A DNA stretch of 64,000 nucleotides from assembly GCF_003247215.1 (NCBI RefSeq), contig NZ_QKAP01000073.1, positions 1 through 64,000 on the forward strand, written 5' to 3'. Positions 6,644-15,593 of the stretch are shown one piece after another. The notes beneath the pieces are model-generated. The model saw only the letters and a list, made by a program, of their open reading frames with translations. It made no database searches and was not told where the DNA came from. The DNA comes from Malonomonas rubra (GTDB taxonomy: Bacteria; Desulfobacterota; Desulfuromonadia; Desulfuromonadales; Geopsychrobacteraceae). The stretch's first letter is position 1. The number at the start of each line of letters is the position of its first letter. Both the position numbers and the translations under genes were made by a program.

Positions 6644-7354
6644 GTGAAGAGCAAACCGATTGAAAGACATCAGACGCTGCGGGAGAAGATCCTCGAAACA
6701 ATCCGCGAAGCGATCCTCAAGGGAAACCTGAAACCGGGGGAGAAAGTCGCTGAGCCGGAGTTGGCGGAACGTTTCGGGATCAGTCGAACGCCAATCCGGG
6801 AAGCATTCCGGCAGTTGGAATCGGAAGGCTACCTGACAGTCATTCCGCGCAAAGGAGCTGTGGTTGCGGCGCTATCCGAACAGGACGTGCAGGAATATTA
6901 CGCGATTAAAAGCATCCTTGAAGGTTACGCGGCGGAACTTGCTGCTGACAAACTGTCGGAGAAGGAGCTGGAAAAGCTTGAAGCGATCAACGAACGCTTG
7001 AGGCAATTGGCAGAGGAAGGGGACGTTAAGACTTTTTATCGTGTTCATAATGAATTTCATGAACTGTTCCTGAAAGCATGTGGGAACAGCAAGCTGGTTG
7101 AATTAATTCAGCAGCTCGGCATGAAGTTCAATCGCTTGCGGATGGCCTCGCTTTCAGTCAATGGGAGGATGGACATTTCGGTGACGGAACACGATAAGTT
7201 GCTCGAAGCGTTCCGTAAACATGATGGGGCAACAGCCGAGAACTTAGTTAAAAAGACCGCGGCAATCGGCGGCAAGGTGTTACTCGAAAGCTTGACTCAA
7301 GCCGAAGGAGGTAAAGGAAAGAAATCGATTTTGGAAGAACGCATAGATGTTTAA
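6644..7354 (+). CDS. GntR-family regulator, FCD subfamily
   Basis: This 236-residue regulator starts at GTG 6644, preceded by GGGGAGAAG. The N-terminal winged helix (about residues 8-75) has the family pattern LREKILETIREAILKG, PGEKVAEPELAERFGISRTPIREA and a wing RKGAVVA. The C-terminal FCD helical domain (about 85-210) includes the metal-ligand-type RVHNEFHELF and a late TEHDKLL. FCD regulators usually sense carboxylic or sugar acids; the ligand here is unknown. The C-terminal tail is Lys/Glu-rich. Operators in its own promoter indicate autoregulation. It is divergent from the K+ channel gene and convergent with the epimerase gene. Confidence 0.88.
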   Translation: MKSKPIERHQTLREKILETIREAILKGNLKPGEKVAEPELAERFGISRTPIREAFRQLESEGYLTVIPRKGAVVAALSEQDVQEYYAIKSILEGYAAELAADKLSEKELEKLEAINERLRQLAEEGDVKTFYRVHNEFHELFLKACGNSKLVELIQQLGMKFNRLRMASLSVNGRMDISVTEHDKLLEAFRKHDGATAENLVKKTAAIGGKVLLESLTQAEGGKGKKSILEERIDV

Positions 7355-7401
7355 CCCGATTTAGAAAACTCGCGATCTGGTCGCTTTTTGATAGATGTAC
7401 G

Positions 7402-7427
7402 AAGGCCCCTGATTTTCAGGGGCCTTT
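7402..7427. terminator. Bidirectional terminator between convergent genes
   Basis: AAGGCCCCTGA / TCAGGGGCCTT forms an 11-bp perfect stem with a TTT loop between the GntR gene and the convergent epimerase gene. The flanking T-tract is weak on both sides. A small GCGA/TCGC hairpin followed by TTTTT at 7372-7389 lies just before it. Confidence 0.65.
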
Positions 7428-7443
7428 GCTGTTGCTCCTAACC

Positions 7444-8331
7444 CTAATTCACATATTCACTAATCCCCTCGGGCAGTTTCTGAAGCTTTATAGCAAACGT
7501 TTTTTCCCAATCACCCTGTTCACAGATATTCTCTTCAAGCAGCATCTGCAGTTGGTCGCTGGTCATCGGGAATTGGGGAATCGACTGCAGTAGGGCGACA
7601 ACCGGTTTCATCATCGCTAGTGGTTGATGCAGTTTGTAGACCTTTTTTTTCCCCATTGCCACCCCGACCAGATCGAGCAGTTCATCGTAACTGTAAACTT
7701 GAGGTCCCCCGCAGTGGTAAGCCTGGCCGATACTTTCCGGACAATCGAGGGCCCTGACAAAACCGGTGGCAACGTCTTTGACGCTGACCGGTTGTAGCCG
7801 GTATTTGCCATCACCGATTACCGGGACAACCGGTAGCTTGCGGATCAGGGCCGCTAGCATGTTGATGAATTGGTCGCTCGGGCCGTAAATCAGCGAAGGT
7901 CGGAAAATCGTCCAGTCGAGACCGGACTGGCGCACCAGTTGTTCTGCCGCCCATTTGGTTTTGTGGTAGTTAGTTACCGCATCAGCCCGGGTGCCATTTG
8001 CGCTCATGTGGAGAAAGCGGGTAACCCCCTGATCTTTAGCAGTCTCCAGCATGTTGCGGGTCGATTCGGTGTGCAACTTCTGGAAGGTGATCCCGCGGTG
8101 AGGATATTCGCGGATGATTCCGACCAGATGGATAACCGCATCACATCCTGCTAATGCCTCGGTTAGGCTTTCAGGGCGTGTGGTATCTCCAATGTGGACT
8201 TCGGCACCAGTAACTTGTTTGATCTTAGATTGATTATGAATCAAAGCTCGAACCTCGTGGTTTACTTTTAGCAAAGTTCGTAGCACCTCTTGGCCGACAA
8301 AGCCGGTTGCACCTGTTAACAAAATTTTCAT
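7444..8331 (-). CDS. NAD(P)-dependent epimerase, NDUFA9-like atypical SDR
   Basis: This 295-residue protein is an extended/atypical short-chain dehydrogenase. The nucleotide-binding motif GATGFVG is at residues 7-13, the acidic/loop motif HIGDTTRPESL follows, and a YHKTKWAAE motif resembles the catalytic YxxxK. The pattern is typical of the complex I NDUFA9-like/YbjT-type proteins that bind NAD(P) and may act on quinone-related or sugar substrates. It is a single-gene unit ending at the shared terminator. The exact substrate is unknown. Confidence 0.85.
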   Translation of the reverse strand: MKILLTGATGFVGQEVLRTLLKVNHEVRALIHNQSKIKQVTGAEVHIGDTTRPESLTEALAGCDAVIHLVGIIREYPHRGITFQKLHTESTRNMLETAKDQGVTRFLHMSANGTRADAVTNYHKTKWAAEQLVRQSGLDWTIFRPSLIYGPSDQFINMLAALIRKLPVVPVIGDGKYRLQPVSVKDVATGFVRALDCPESIGQAYHCGGPQVYSYDELLDLVGVAMGKKKVYKLHQPLAMMKPVVALLQSIPQFPMTSDQLQMLLEENICEQGDWEKTFAIKLQKLPEGISEYVN

Positions 8332-8491
8332 CTCGGCCTCTTAAAGCAAGAGTAGTTTGTCTTGTAATAGGCAAAAAAACAGTACTTCTGTTGTGTTTTG
8401 CCGCAATAGTTGTCTCATGTCACCGGACAAGAAAAAGTTTTTAATCCCAATGAGAAGCTCCTACCTGCCTAAAGGTTCCCGACTTTTCTCC

Positions 8492-8520
8492 TTGGTAAAT
8501 GTTTGTAACGCTGTTATATT
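8492..8520 (+). promoter_or_regulatory. Possible promoter of the hydrogenase operon
   Basis: TTGGTA (8492-8497), 17 bases, TATATT (8515-8520) lies about 100 bases before the hydrogenase small subunit start. The fit to sigma-70 is moderate. The rest of 8332-8619 has no credible gene; the 61-residue ORF at 8357 lacks a ribosome site. Confidence 0.4.
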
Positions 8521-8619
8521 TCTTAGCTGCTGGTTATTGTGAATCTCTACTCCCTTTGTTTTAATTATATCAGTTGTTGTGGCGATTTTATCTGGGGGGT
8601 TACGAAAGGAGGATGGTGT

Positions 8620-9744
8620 ATGCAGGAGCAGCAATCGGTTTTTAACGAGGAGATTGTCTCCGAAAAGATTTTAGAGAAATGGGAATCGCGCGGCGTTAGC
8701 CGGCGGAGTTTTTTAAAGTTCTGTTCAGTTTTGACTGCCAGTCTGGCCTTGCCAGCCAGCATGATGGGGCAGATTGCCGAGGCGATGGAGGCAGATAATA
8801 GGCCTCCAGTTATTTGGGTTGAGTTCCAGGGTTGCACCGGCGATTCAGAAGCTTTCCTGCGGGCCAATCAGCCGACTGCAGCCGATGTAATCCTCGACTA
8901 TCTGTCGATCGATTACCATGAAACCATCATGGCTGCAGCCGGGCATCAGGCGGAAGAGGCCAAGCATCAGACCCTCGAAAAATACAAAGGCAAATATATT
9001 GCCGTGGTCGAAGGTTCGATCCCTATGGCTGACAATGGCGTTTACTGCACGATCGGCGGTGACTCGGCAGTGAATATCGCGCGTCAGGTTTGCGGCAACG
9101 CCGCCGCGACCATTGCGGTCGGCTCCTGTTCTTCTTTCGGCGGCATCCCGGCGGCCAATCCGAACCCGACTGGCGCTGTATCGGTATCGGAAGCGGTGCC
9201 GGGAGCGACGGTGCTGAACATGCCCGGTTGCCCGCTGAATGCGGAAAACCTGACCGCTGCCATCGTCCATTTCCTGACTTTCAACCGCTTGCCGGCTACC
9301 GATCAGTTCGGGCGGCCGAAGTTCGCCTACGGCAAGCGGATTCATGACAACTGCGAGCGTCGGGGACATTTCGATGCCGGGCAGTATGCGGAAAGCTTCG
9401 GTGATCCCGGCCATCGCCAAGGCTGGTGCCTGTATAAACTGGGCTGTAAGGGGCCAGAAACCTTCCATAACTGTCCGACGGTTCGTTACAACGAGGGAAC
9501 CAGCTGGCCGATTCAGTCCGGACACGGCTGTCTCGGCTGTAGCGAACCATATTTCTGGGACAGCATGACTCCATTCTACAAGCGACTGCCGCAGGTGGCT
9601 GGCTTCGGCATTGAATCGACGGTCGACAAGATCGGTCTTGGTCTGGTTGCGGCGACAGGGGTTGCCTTTGCGGCCCATGGTGTTGCCAGTGCTTTGCGCA
9701 GGGGTGACAAGCTGGAAGCCGATCAAGTGGTCAAGGAGGACTAA
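8620..9744 (+). CDS. hyaA: [NiFe] hydrogenase small subunit with CxxD proximal-cluster motif
   Basis: This 374-residue electron-transfer subunit of a periplasm-facing uptake hydrogenase starts at ATG 8620 after AAAGGAGG; the track start at 8539 is upstream. A Tat signal (SRRSFLK, then a hydrophobic stretch to about residue 48) sends the folded dimer outward. The proximal cluster motif, normally CTGC, is CTGD (C72, D75); the other two ligands are in GSCSSFGG and NMPGCPLN. The distal ligands (IHDNC, GWCLYKLGC) and medial-cluster ligands (NCP, GCLGCSEPYFWD) are present. The C-terminal helix (about 335-355) anchors it. This is hyaS in the Geobacter naming. Asp ligation is known from actinobacterial-type O2-tolerant enzymes. 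The large subunit follows after 3 bases. Confidence 0.93.
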   Translation: MQEQQSVFNEEIVSEKILEKWESRGVSRRSFLKFCSVLTASLALPASMMGQIAEAMEADNRPPVIWVEFQGCTGDSEAFLRANQPTAADVILDYLSIDYHETIMAAAGHQAEEAKHQTLEKYKGKYIAVVEGSIPMADNGVYCTIGGDSAVNIARQVCGNAAATIAVGSCSSFGGIPAANPNPTGAVSVSEAVPGATVLNMPGCPLNAENLTAAIVHFLTFNRLPATDQFGRPKFAYGKRIHDNCERRGHFDAGQYAESFGDPGHRQGWCLYKLGCKGPETFHNCPTVRYNEGTSWPIQSGHGCLGCSEPYFWDSMTPFYKRLPQVAGFGIESTVDKIGLGLVAATGVAFAAHGVASALRRGDKLEADQVVKED

Positions 9745-9747
9745 GCC

Positions 9748-11460
9748 ATGGCAAAAAAAATCGTTGTCGATCCGATCACACGCATCGAAGGGCACTTGCG
9801 GATTGAAGCGCAGGTCGAAGGGGGGAAGATCACCAATGCCTGGAGTTCCTCAACCGCTTTTCGCGGCATCGAAACCATCCTCAAAGGGCGCGACCCGCGC
9901 GACGCCCATCATTTCACGCAGCGATTCTGCGGGGTCTGTACCACCGTGCATTCGTTGGCCAGTATCCGTGCCGTGGAAGATGCGCTGCAGATCCAGATCC
10001 CGGACAATGCCCGTTTGATCCGCAATCTGATCATGGCGGTTCAGAATATCCAAGATCATGTCATTCACTTTTATCACTTGCATGCTCTTGACTGGGTCGA
10101 TGTGGTTAGCGCCCTCTCGGCCGATCCGAAGAAGACCGCCAGCCTGGCACAGTCGATTTCTGACTGGCCGCTGTCGAGCGCGAACTATTTCCAGGGAATA
10201 CAGCAGCGGGTAAAGGCATTTGTCGGCACCGGGCGGCTCGGCCCTTTCGCCAATGCTTACTGGGGGCATAGCGCCTATAAGTTGCCAGCTGAGGCGAATC
10301 TGATGGGGGTGGCCCATTACCTAGAAGCGCTCGAGTGGCAGAAGGATATTATCCGGATTCATGCGATCCTCGGTTCGAAAAATCCGCACCCGCAAACGTT
10401 CCTGGTCGGTGGTATGTCGATGCCGGTCGATCCGGACAGCCAGAACGCCATCAACGCGGACAAGATAGCTCTGATTGGCAAGCTGCTGAAAAAGGCGCGA
10501 ACCTTTGTCGAGCAGGTCTATATCCCCGATCTGCTGGCGGTCGCTTCTTTTTATAAAGACTGGGCCGCGATCGGCGCTGGCGTCGGCAACTATCTGAGCT
10601 ACGGTGATTTTCCGATGGATAACGGCGGCGGAACCGACAATCTGTATTTTCCGCGCGGCATCATTATGGGCAAGGATCTAGCCAACTTGATGCCGCTGGA
10701 CGAAGCAAAAATCAGCGAATATGTTACCCACAGCTGGTACAGCTACAGCGATGGGGATGATAAAGGGAAACATCCTTATCTTGGCGAAACCAACCACAAC
10801 TATACCGGGCCGCAGCCACCGTATGAGTATCTGGATACTGACAACAAATACAGCTGGGTCAAGGCGCCTCGTTACATGGATCAGCCGATGGAAGTCGGCC
10901 CGTTGGCGCGGGTGCTGGTCGCTTATGCCAGCGGCAATACCGACGCCAAGGGAGCGGTAGATTTTGTCCTCAAGCAGTTGGGGATTGGTCCGGCGGCACT
11001 CTTTTCGACCCTCGGACGGACCGCCGCGCGCGGGATCGATTGCTTGATGCTGGCGCAAAAGAGCGAACTCTGGCTGCAGCAGCTGGCGGACAATATGGGG
11101 CGCGGGGTGCTCGAAGTGCACAACAGTGAAAAGTGGGATCCGGCAACCTGGCCGAAAGAGGCCCAAGGGTTCGGATATCACGAAGCTCCGCGCGGTGGCC
11201 TGGGGCACTGGATCCGAATTGAAAACGGGGCGATCAAAAACTATCAGGCGGTGGTTCCCTCAACCTGGAACGCAGGGCCGCGCGACCCGCGCGGCCAGCT
11301 GGGGCCGTACGAAGCCGCTTTGATCGATACCCCGATTGCTGATGAGAGGCAGCCGTTGGAAATTTTGCGCACCATCCATTCCTTCGACCCTTGTTTGGCC
11401 TGCGCGGTCCATCTGCTCGATGGCCAGGGGAGCGAGATCATCCGGGTGAGAGCACTATAA
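9748..11460 (+). CDS. hyaB: [NiFe] hydrogenase large subunit
   Basis: This 570-residue catalytic subunit splits H2 at a Ni-Fe(CN)2CO site. The N-terminal RIEGHLRIE, the L1 motif RFCGVCTTVHS and the C-terminal L2 motif DPCLACAVH supply the four metal-binding cysteines. The 15 residues after the final His form the extension that the maturation protease removes, and that protease is encoded two genes downstream. It starts at ATG 9748 after AAGGAGG, 3 bases after the small subunit stop. Length and motifs fit group 1 membrane-bound uptake enzymes. No hyp maturation genes lie in the window, so they must be elsewhere. Confidence 0.95.
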   Translation: MAKKIVVDPITRIEGHLRIEAQVEGGKITNAWSSSTAFRGIETILKGRDPRDAHHFTQRFCGVCTTVHSLASIRAVEDALQIQIPDNARLIRNLIMAVQNIQDHVIHFYHLHALDWVDVVSALSADPKKTASLAQSISDWPLSSANYFQGIQQRVKAFVGTGRLGPFANAYWGHSAYKLPAEANLMGVAHYLEALEWQKDIIRIHAILGSKNPHPQTFLVGGMSMPVDPDSQNAINADKIALIGKLLKKARTFVEQVYIPDLLAVASFYKDWAAIGAGVGNYLSYGDFPMDNGGGTDNLYFPRGIIMGKDLANLMPLDEAKISEYVTHSWYSYSDGDDKGKHPYLGETNHNYTGPQPPYEYLDTDNKYSWVKAPRYMDQPMEVGPLARVLVAYASGNTDAKGAVDFVLKQLGIGPAALFSTLGRTAARGIDCLMLAQKSELWLQQLADNMGRGVLEVHNSEKWDPATWPKEAQGFGYHEAPRGGLGHWIRIENGAIKNYQAVVPSTWNAGPRDPRGQLGPYEAALIDTPIADERQPLEILRTIHSFDPCLACAVHLLDGQGSEIIRVRAL

Positions 11461-11475
11461 GCGAGGAGGCGGAGC

Positions 11476-12129
11476 ATGCTACAGATACGTTATGTCTGGG
11501 AACTGCCGGTCCGATTCACCCACTGGATCAATGCCATTTGCGTCTTGGTCCTCTCCCTGACTGGTTTTTATATCGGCCACCCCTTTTACACCGCGAGCAG
11601 TACGGCGGAATATATTATGGGCTGGAACCGGTTCATCCATTTCCTGTTTGGCTACCTCTTTCTGGTGTCGATGCTGGTTCGGATTTACTGGTTTATCGTT
11701 GGGAACCATCATTCCTCCTGGCGGATGTTTTTCCCCTGGGCGACCGAGAAAGGGCGTAAGAGCGCCTTGACCTTTTTTCGATACTATACCTTCAGTGGTC
11801 CGAAGCTACCCTACGAGGTCGGTCATAATCCGTTGGCCTGCATGGCGTATGCCGCTGTTTTTTCACTTTTTATCATTCAGATTGTCAGCGGGTTCACGCT
11901 ATATGCCCAGTCACAACCGGCTGGCTTCTGGTTTGCCTCGCTCGGTTGGCTGACCTCCCTGATCGATTTGCAGACCTTGCGACTGGTGCATCATGCTGTG
12001 ATGTGGTTGCTGGTCGGGTTTTTTATCAATCACCTCTACAGTGCCTGGTTGATGGATGTCAAAGAGATGAACGGGGTGATGAGCAGTATCTTCAGCGGCT
12101 ATAAGTTTGTCGAGAAAGAAGATCTCTGA
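11476..12129 (+). CDS. hyaC: Hydrogenase cytochrome b subunit
   Basis: This 217-residue integral membrane cytochrome b has four helices and the family pattern: RFTHWINA in helix 1, HPF and RFIHFLFGYLF around helix 2, and LVHHAVMWLLVGFFINHLY near the end, giving the His ligands of two b haems. It anchors the hydrogenase dimer and passes electrons to menaquinone. The ribosome site is GAGGAGGCGGAGC. The stop overlaps the protease start by one base. In the Geobacter Hya nomenclature it would be hyaB. It is distinct from the cytochrome b at 3404, which pairs with a multihaem cytochrome. Confidence 0.92.
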   Translation: MLQIRYVWELPVRFTHWINAICVLVLSLTGFYIGHPFYTASSTAEYIMGWNRFIHFLFGYLFLVSMLVRIYWFIVGNHHSSWRMFFPWATEKGRKSALTFFRYYTFSGPKLPYEVGHNPLACMAYAAVFSLFIIQIVSGFTLYAQSQPAGFWFASLGWLTSLIDLQTLRLVHHAVMWLLVGFFINHLYSAWLMDVKEMNGVMSSIFSGYKFVEKEDL

Positions 12130-12608
12130 TGACGGTTTTGGTGCTTGGGTTAGGAAACCTGCTGATGACCGACGATGCCCTCGGTGGTCGTATGATCGCC
12201 GAACTAGAAAAGAGCTACCGGTTTCCGCAGGAGGTTCAATTGTTGGATGGAGGCACCCTGGGGCTTGACCTGCTTCCCTATCTTGAAGGGGTCGACAAGC
12301 TGCTGGTGATCGACGCCCTGCGGATGGGGGCTCAAGCAGGGGAACTGTTCCGCCTGGAAGGAGAAGAGGTACCGCGTGCCTTTGCCAACAAACTGTCTGT
12401 GCACCAGATGGGGTTGCAGGACTTGCTGGCAGTCGCTGAACTGCAGGGGCATTTGCCAGAGCAGTTGGTTGTCTGGGGAATCCAGGCGGAGTCGGTGGAG
12501 GTCGGGATGGAGTTGAGTCCGGCTGTTTCCGGCAGCGTTGCTGAACTTATGCTTTCTGTTGTCAGAGAGCTGCAAGGCTGGGGAGTCGTTTTAAAGCAGG
12601 CGGCTTAA
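12129..12608 (+). CDS. hyaD: Hydrogenase maturation protease
   Basis: This 159-residue HyaD/HycI-family endopeptidase begins with LVLGLGNLLMTDDALG, the signature start, in which Asp16 and later acidic/His residues (DALRMG, SVHQMG) bind the Ni of the immature large subunit. It cleaves the C-terminal extension after Ni insertion. It is called hyaP in Geobacter. It overlaps the preceding gene by one base and closes the operon; a strong hairpin follows. Confidence 0.92.
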   Translation: MTVLVLGLGNLLMTDDALGGRMIAELEKSYRFPQEVQLLDGGTLGLDLLPYLEGVDKLLVIDALRMGAQAGELFRLEGEEVPRAFANKLSVHQMGLQDLLAVAELQGHLPEQLVVWGIQAESVEVGMELSPAVSGSVAELMLSVVRELQGWGVVLKQAA

Positions 12609-12636
12609 TCGAATAAAATAGAATACATACGAATAA

Positions 12637-12673
12637 CGACCGGTGATTTTAGCGTAACTAAAATCACCGGTCG
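12637..12673 (+). terminator. Strong hairpin ending the hydrogenase operon
   Basis: CGACCGGTGATTTTAG and its exact complement form a 16-bp perfect stem with a CGTAA loop, 28 bases after hyaD. The following T-tract is short (CTGTTTAAGG), so it may also protect the 3' end. Confidence 0.65.
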
Positions 12674-12759
12674 CTGTTTAAGGAAGTTTTCTCTGTGCTG
12701 AAAAACTGTCTACTGTGACAAAAAAACAGCTTTTGATGCCATAAAATGCGCTTGTGGTC

Positions 12760-12788
12760 TTGTCAGGAAAGCTTCTTTGGGCTATAGT
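12760..12788 (+). promoter_or_regulatory. Sigma-70 promoter of pckA
   Basis: TTGTCA (12760-12765), a 17-base spacer and TATAGT (12783-12788) make a near-consensus promoter, giving a leader of about 105 bases. CCGGCCG/CGGCCGG (12789-12795 and 12802-12808) forms a 7-bp hairpin right at the expected transcript 5' end, which could stabilise the mRNA. Confidence 0.65.
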
Positions 12789-12898
12789 CCGGCCGGTTGC
12801 TCGGCCGGTTTATACAAATAAAAACTTAAGTGTTTTATTAGCGGCTGACTAAAATTTTTCAACCCTCAAGTGAAGACGCATCACCCATGGAGGAATTG

Positions 12899-14485
12899 AT
12901 GAGCGAACTGACGGCAGACGTTCTGGGACTCAAAAGTGTGGGAAAGGTTTATCGTAACCTCAGCTACGAAGAACTCTTTACCCATGAGACTGACAACAAA
13001 GAAGGTAGAGTTTCTGCCAACGGGACCATGATGGTCGATACCGGTAAATTTACCGGCCGTTCGCCGAAAGACAAGTACTTTGTCAAGCAGACCCCTTCCC
13101 AGGACAACATCGCTTGGGGCAGCATCAATAAGCCGGTTTCTGCTGAAATTTTTGACGAGCTTTACGCCGACGTCATCGATTACCTCTCCGGAAAAGATGT
13201 TTATGTAACTGACGGTTACTGCGGATCAAACGAAAGCACTCGCCGCAGTGTTCGTTTCATCACCGAGATTGCCTGGCAGTCCCACTTTGTCAAGAATATG
13301 TTCATTCGTCCGGATGAAGCCGACCTGCCGAATTTCAAGCCAGGGTTCCGGGTTTACAATGCTGCCGGCATGACAAATCCCAAGTGGGCAGAGCACGGCC
13401 TAAACTCCGAGGTGTTCGTCATCTTCAACATCGAAAAGAATGTCGCCATCATCGGTGGCACTTGGTACGGCGGCGAGATGAAGAAGGGCATCTTCACCAT
13501 GATGAACTACTGGCTGCCGCTGGAGAACATCCTCTCCATGCACTGCAGCGCCAACGTCGGCAAAGACGGAGACGTCTGCCTGTTCTTCGGCCTCTCGGGA
13601 ACCGGCAAAACCACCCTGTCGACCGACGCCGCCCGCAAGCTGATCGGTGACGACGAGCACGGCTGGGATGCAGACGGTATCTTCAACTTTGAAGGCGGTT
13701 GCTACGCCAAGTGTATCGATCTCTCCGCCGAGAGCGAGCCTGAGATCTATGGCGCCATCAAGCGCAACGCACTGCTCGAGAACGTTGTCTATAACGAGGA
13801 TAATGGCGAAATCGATTTCGCCGATGGCTCCAAAACCGAGAATACCCGGGTTTCCTACCCGATCGAGCATATCGACAACCATGAGTCGACCCTCAAGGCC
13901 GGGCATCCGCAGAACATCATCTTCCTGACCTGCGATGCGTTCGGTGTGTTGCCGCCGGTCTCCAAGCTGACCAAAGAGCAGGCAATGTACTACTTCCTCT
14001 CCGGTTACACCGCTAAGGTTGCCGGGACCGAGCGTGGAGTCACCGAGCCTCAGGCCACCTTCTCGGCTTGCTTCGGCGAGGCCTTTCTGCCGCTGCACCC
14101 GACCGCATATGCCAAACTGCTCGGCGAGAAAATGGAGCAATATGGGGTTAACGCTTACCTGGTCAACACCGGTTGGGCTGGTGGCGGTTACGGCGTCGGC
14201 AAGCGGATGAGCATCAAGGCGACCCGAGCCTGCGTCAACGCAATTCTTGACGGTAGCATCAACAATGTCGATTTTGAGCAGACCCGCTTCTTCAACCTGA
14301 ACATTCCGAAGGAATTGCAGGGCGTCGATACCGACCTGCTCAACCCGCGCAATGCTTGGACGGACAAAGATGTTTTTGATCAGACCGCTAACAAGCTGGC
14401 CGGGATGTTTGTCGAGAACTTCAAGAAATACATCACCGACAACGATGATTTCGATTTCACCCAGGCAGGGCCGCAAGCGCAGTAA
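12899..14485 (+). CDS. pckA: Phosphoenolpyruvate carboxykinase (ATP)
   Basis: This 528-residue cytoplasmic enzyme interconverts oxaloacetate + ATP and PEP + CO2 + ADP, the entry to gluconeogenesis for an acetate-using anaerobe. Visible motifs are [17 protein letters not shown], the P-loop [11 protein letters not shown] and [17 protein letters not shown]. Length and motifs match the ATP-dependent family, not the GTP form. ATG 12899 is chosen because GGAGGA lies 5 bases before it; the upstream ATG at 12887 overlaps that ribosome site. It is a single-gene unit with its own promoter and terminator. Confidence 0.95.
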   Translation: MSELTADVLGLKSVGKVYRNLSYEELFTHETDNKEGRVSANGTMMVDTGKFTGRSPKDKYFVKQTPSQDNIAWGSINKPVSAEIFDELYADVIDYLSGKDVYVTDGYCGSNESTRRSVRFITEIAWQSHFVKNMFIRPDEADLPNFKPGFRVYNAAGMTNPKWAEHGLNSEVFVIFNIEKNVAIIGGTWYGGEMKKGIFTMMNYWLPLENILSMHCSANVGKDGDVCLFFGLSGTGKTTLSTDAARKLIGDDEHGWDADGIFNFEGGCYAKCIDLSAESEPEIYGAIKRNALLENVVYNEDNGEIDFADGSKTENTRVSYPIEHIDNHESTLKAGHPQNIIFLTCDAFGVLPPVSKLTKEQAMYYFLSGYTAKVAGTERGVTEPQATFSACFGEAFLPLHPTAYAKLLGEKMEQYGVNAYLVNTGWAGGGYGVGKRMSIKATRACVNAILDGSINNVDFEQTRFFNLNIPKELQGVDTDLLNPRNAWTDKDVFDQTANKLAGMFVENFKKYITDNDDFDFTQAGPQAQ

Positions 14486-14506
14486 TCAAGGCGGTTTATA
14501 GTCCCG

Positions 14507-14538
14507 AGGCGACCAGCGAGAGCTGGTCGCCTTTTTTT
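14507..14538 (+). terminator. Intrinsic terminator of pckA
   Basis: AGGCGACCAGC / GCTGGTCGCCT forms an 11-bp stem with a GAGA tetraloop followed by seven T residues. Confidence 0.9.
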
Positions 14539-14549
14539 GTGTCGTGTGC

Positions 14550-14578
14550 TTGACAGATCGTGAAAGAAAAATAATAAT
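14550..14578 (+). promoter_or_regulatory. Promoter of the thiL-che transcription unit
   Basis: TTGACA (14550-14555), 17 bases, AATAAT (14573-14578) lies 35 bases before thiL. The -35 is consensus and the -10 has one mismatch. Confidence 0.6.
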
Positions 14579-14612
14579 TAAGAGCTAAAAATTAAACGCA
14601 AACGATACTGAA

Positions 14613-15593
14613 ATGAAAATAAAAGACTTAAAAAAATTGGGGGAGTTCGGCCTGATCCGCGAAATTCAGCAGCGGGTAGGAACTGCAGCACATCTGGTCA
14701 AAGGGATCGGTGACGATTGTGCAATCCAGTTTCAGCGCGAAGGCTGGGAACTCCTCACCAGTACTGATTTATTGGTCGAGGGGGTACATTTCAACCGCCA
14801 GTGGATCAGCATGGAGGAATTGGGGCGTAAATCGGCGGCGGTCAACATCAGTGATATCGCCGCCATGGGGGGGCAGCCGAAAAGCCTGTTCCTCGCTGTG
14901 GCCTGCCCGATAGAGATTCCGGTGACGGAGTTGGAGCAGTTCATTACCGGTTTTCTTGCTGTTGCCGAGGAACACGGTGCTATTTTGGCCGGGGGGGATA
15001 CCTGCCGTTCTTTGGGGCCGCTGCTGATTTCGGTGACCGTGCAGGGAGAAGTGGAAACTGGCTGTGCAATTTGTCGTGACGGTGCGAAGGTGGGGGATGC
15101 CATCTACGTGTCGGGGACATTGGGTGACAGTGCCGTGGCTTTGACCGATTTTCTGGCAGGGCGAAACCCGGAAGAGGCTCTGTTACAACGGCACAACAGA
15201 CCGGAGGCAAAAGTGGTTTTGGGCCGCCAGTTGGCGAACGGAAAGTTGGCATCGGCGATGCTCGATGTCTCTGATGGCCTGCTTTCCGATCTGGGGCACA
15301 TTCTCGAAGAGAGCGGAGTCGGTGCCGAAGTGGAATTGTCCTCTTTGCCGTTGTCGGAGCCGTTTCGCAGACGGTTGCAGGAAGCCCCGGAATTGATCGA
15401 TCTGGCTTTGACCGGTGGTGAAGATTATGAGCTGTTATTGACTTCACCCCACCAAGGGTTGTCTGAAATGGCCTTTGAGGGCGGGAAACTGACGAAGGTT
15501 GGCGCGATCTGTCGTCAGCCTGGGCTGAATATCAGGCAAGCGGATGGCAGTCTCTATCGATGTTCACGAGGTGGTTTTGACCATTTCTCCTGA
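14613..15593 (+). CDS. thiL: Thiamine-monophosphate kinase
   Basis: This 326-residue enzyme phosphorylates thiamine monophosphate to the active diphosphate with ATP. The N-terminal EFGLIREI, KGIGDDCAI, STDLLVEGVHF and the AVNISDIAAMGG segment are characteristic of the AIR synthase/ThiL fold, and the C-terminal half has LDVSDGLLSDLGHI and TGGEDYELL. The ribosome site is weak. Its last 50 bases overlap the annotated start of the methyltransferase gene that follows. Confidence 0.93.
   Translation: MKIKDLKKLGEFGLIREIQQRVGTAAHLVKGIGDDCAIQFQREGWELLTSTDLLVEGVHFNRQWISMEELGRKSAAVNISDIAAMGGQPKSLFLAVACPIEIPVTELEQFITGFLAVAEEHGAILAGGDTCRSLGPLLISVTVQGEVETGCAICRDGAKVGDAIYVSGTLGDSAVALTDFLAGRNPEEALLQRHNRPEAKVVLGRQLANGKLASAMLDVSDGLLSDLGHILEESGVGAEVELSSLPLSEPFRRRLQEAPELIDLALTGGEDYELLLTSPHQGLSEMAFEGGKLTKVGAICRQPGLNIRQADGSLYRCSRGGFDHFS

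Noticed and set aside
8357-8542. 61-residue ORF upstream of the hydrogenase operon
   Set aside because: No ribosome site, low-complexity Ser/Leu content, and the proposed promoter lies within it.
8845-9795. 316-residue minus-strand ORF over the hydrogenase small subunit
   Set aside because: Antisense to a gene with unambiguous motifs; no independent support.
12609-12898. Riboswitch before pckA
   Set aside because: Only a terminator-like hairpin, a promoter and a short stem are visible; no known aptamer core was recognised.
13400-14476. 358-residue ORF on the minus strand
   Set aside because: It lies wholly within pckA in an antisense frame; GC-rich codon bias creates such shadows, and it has no ribosome site or recognisable domain.
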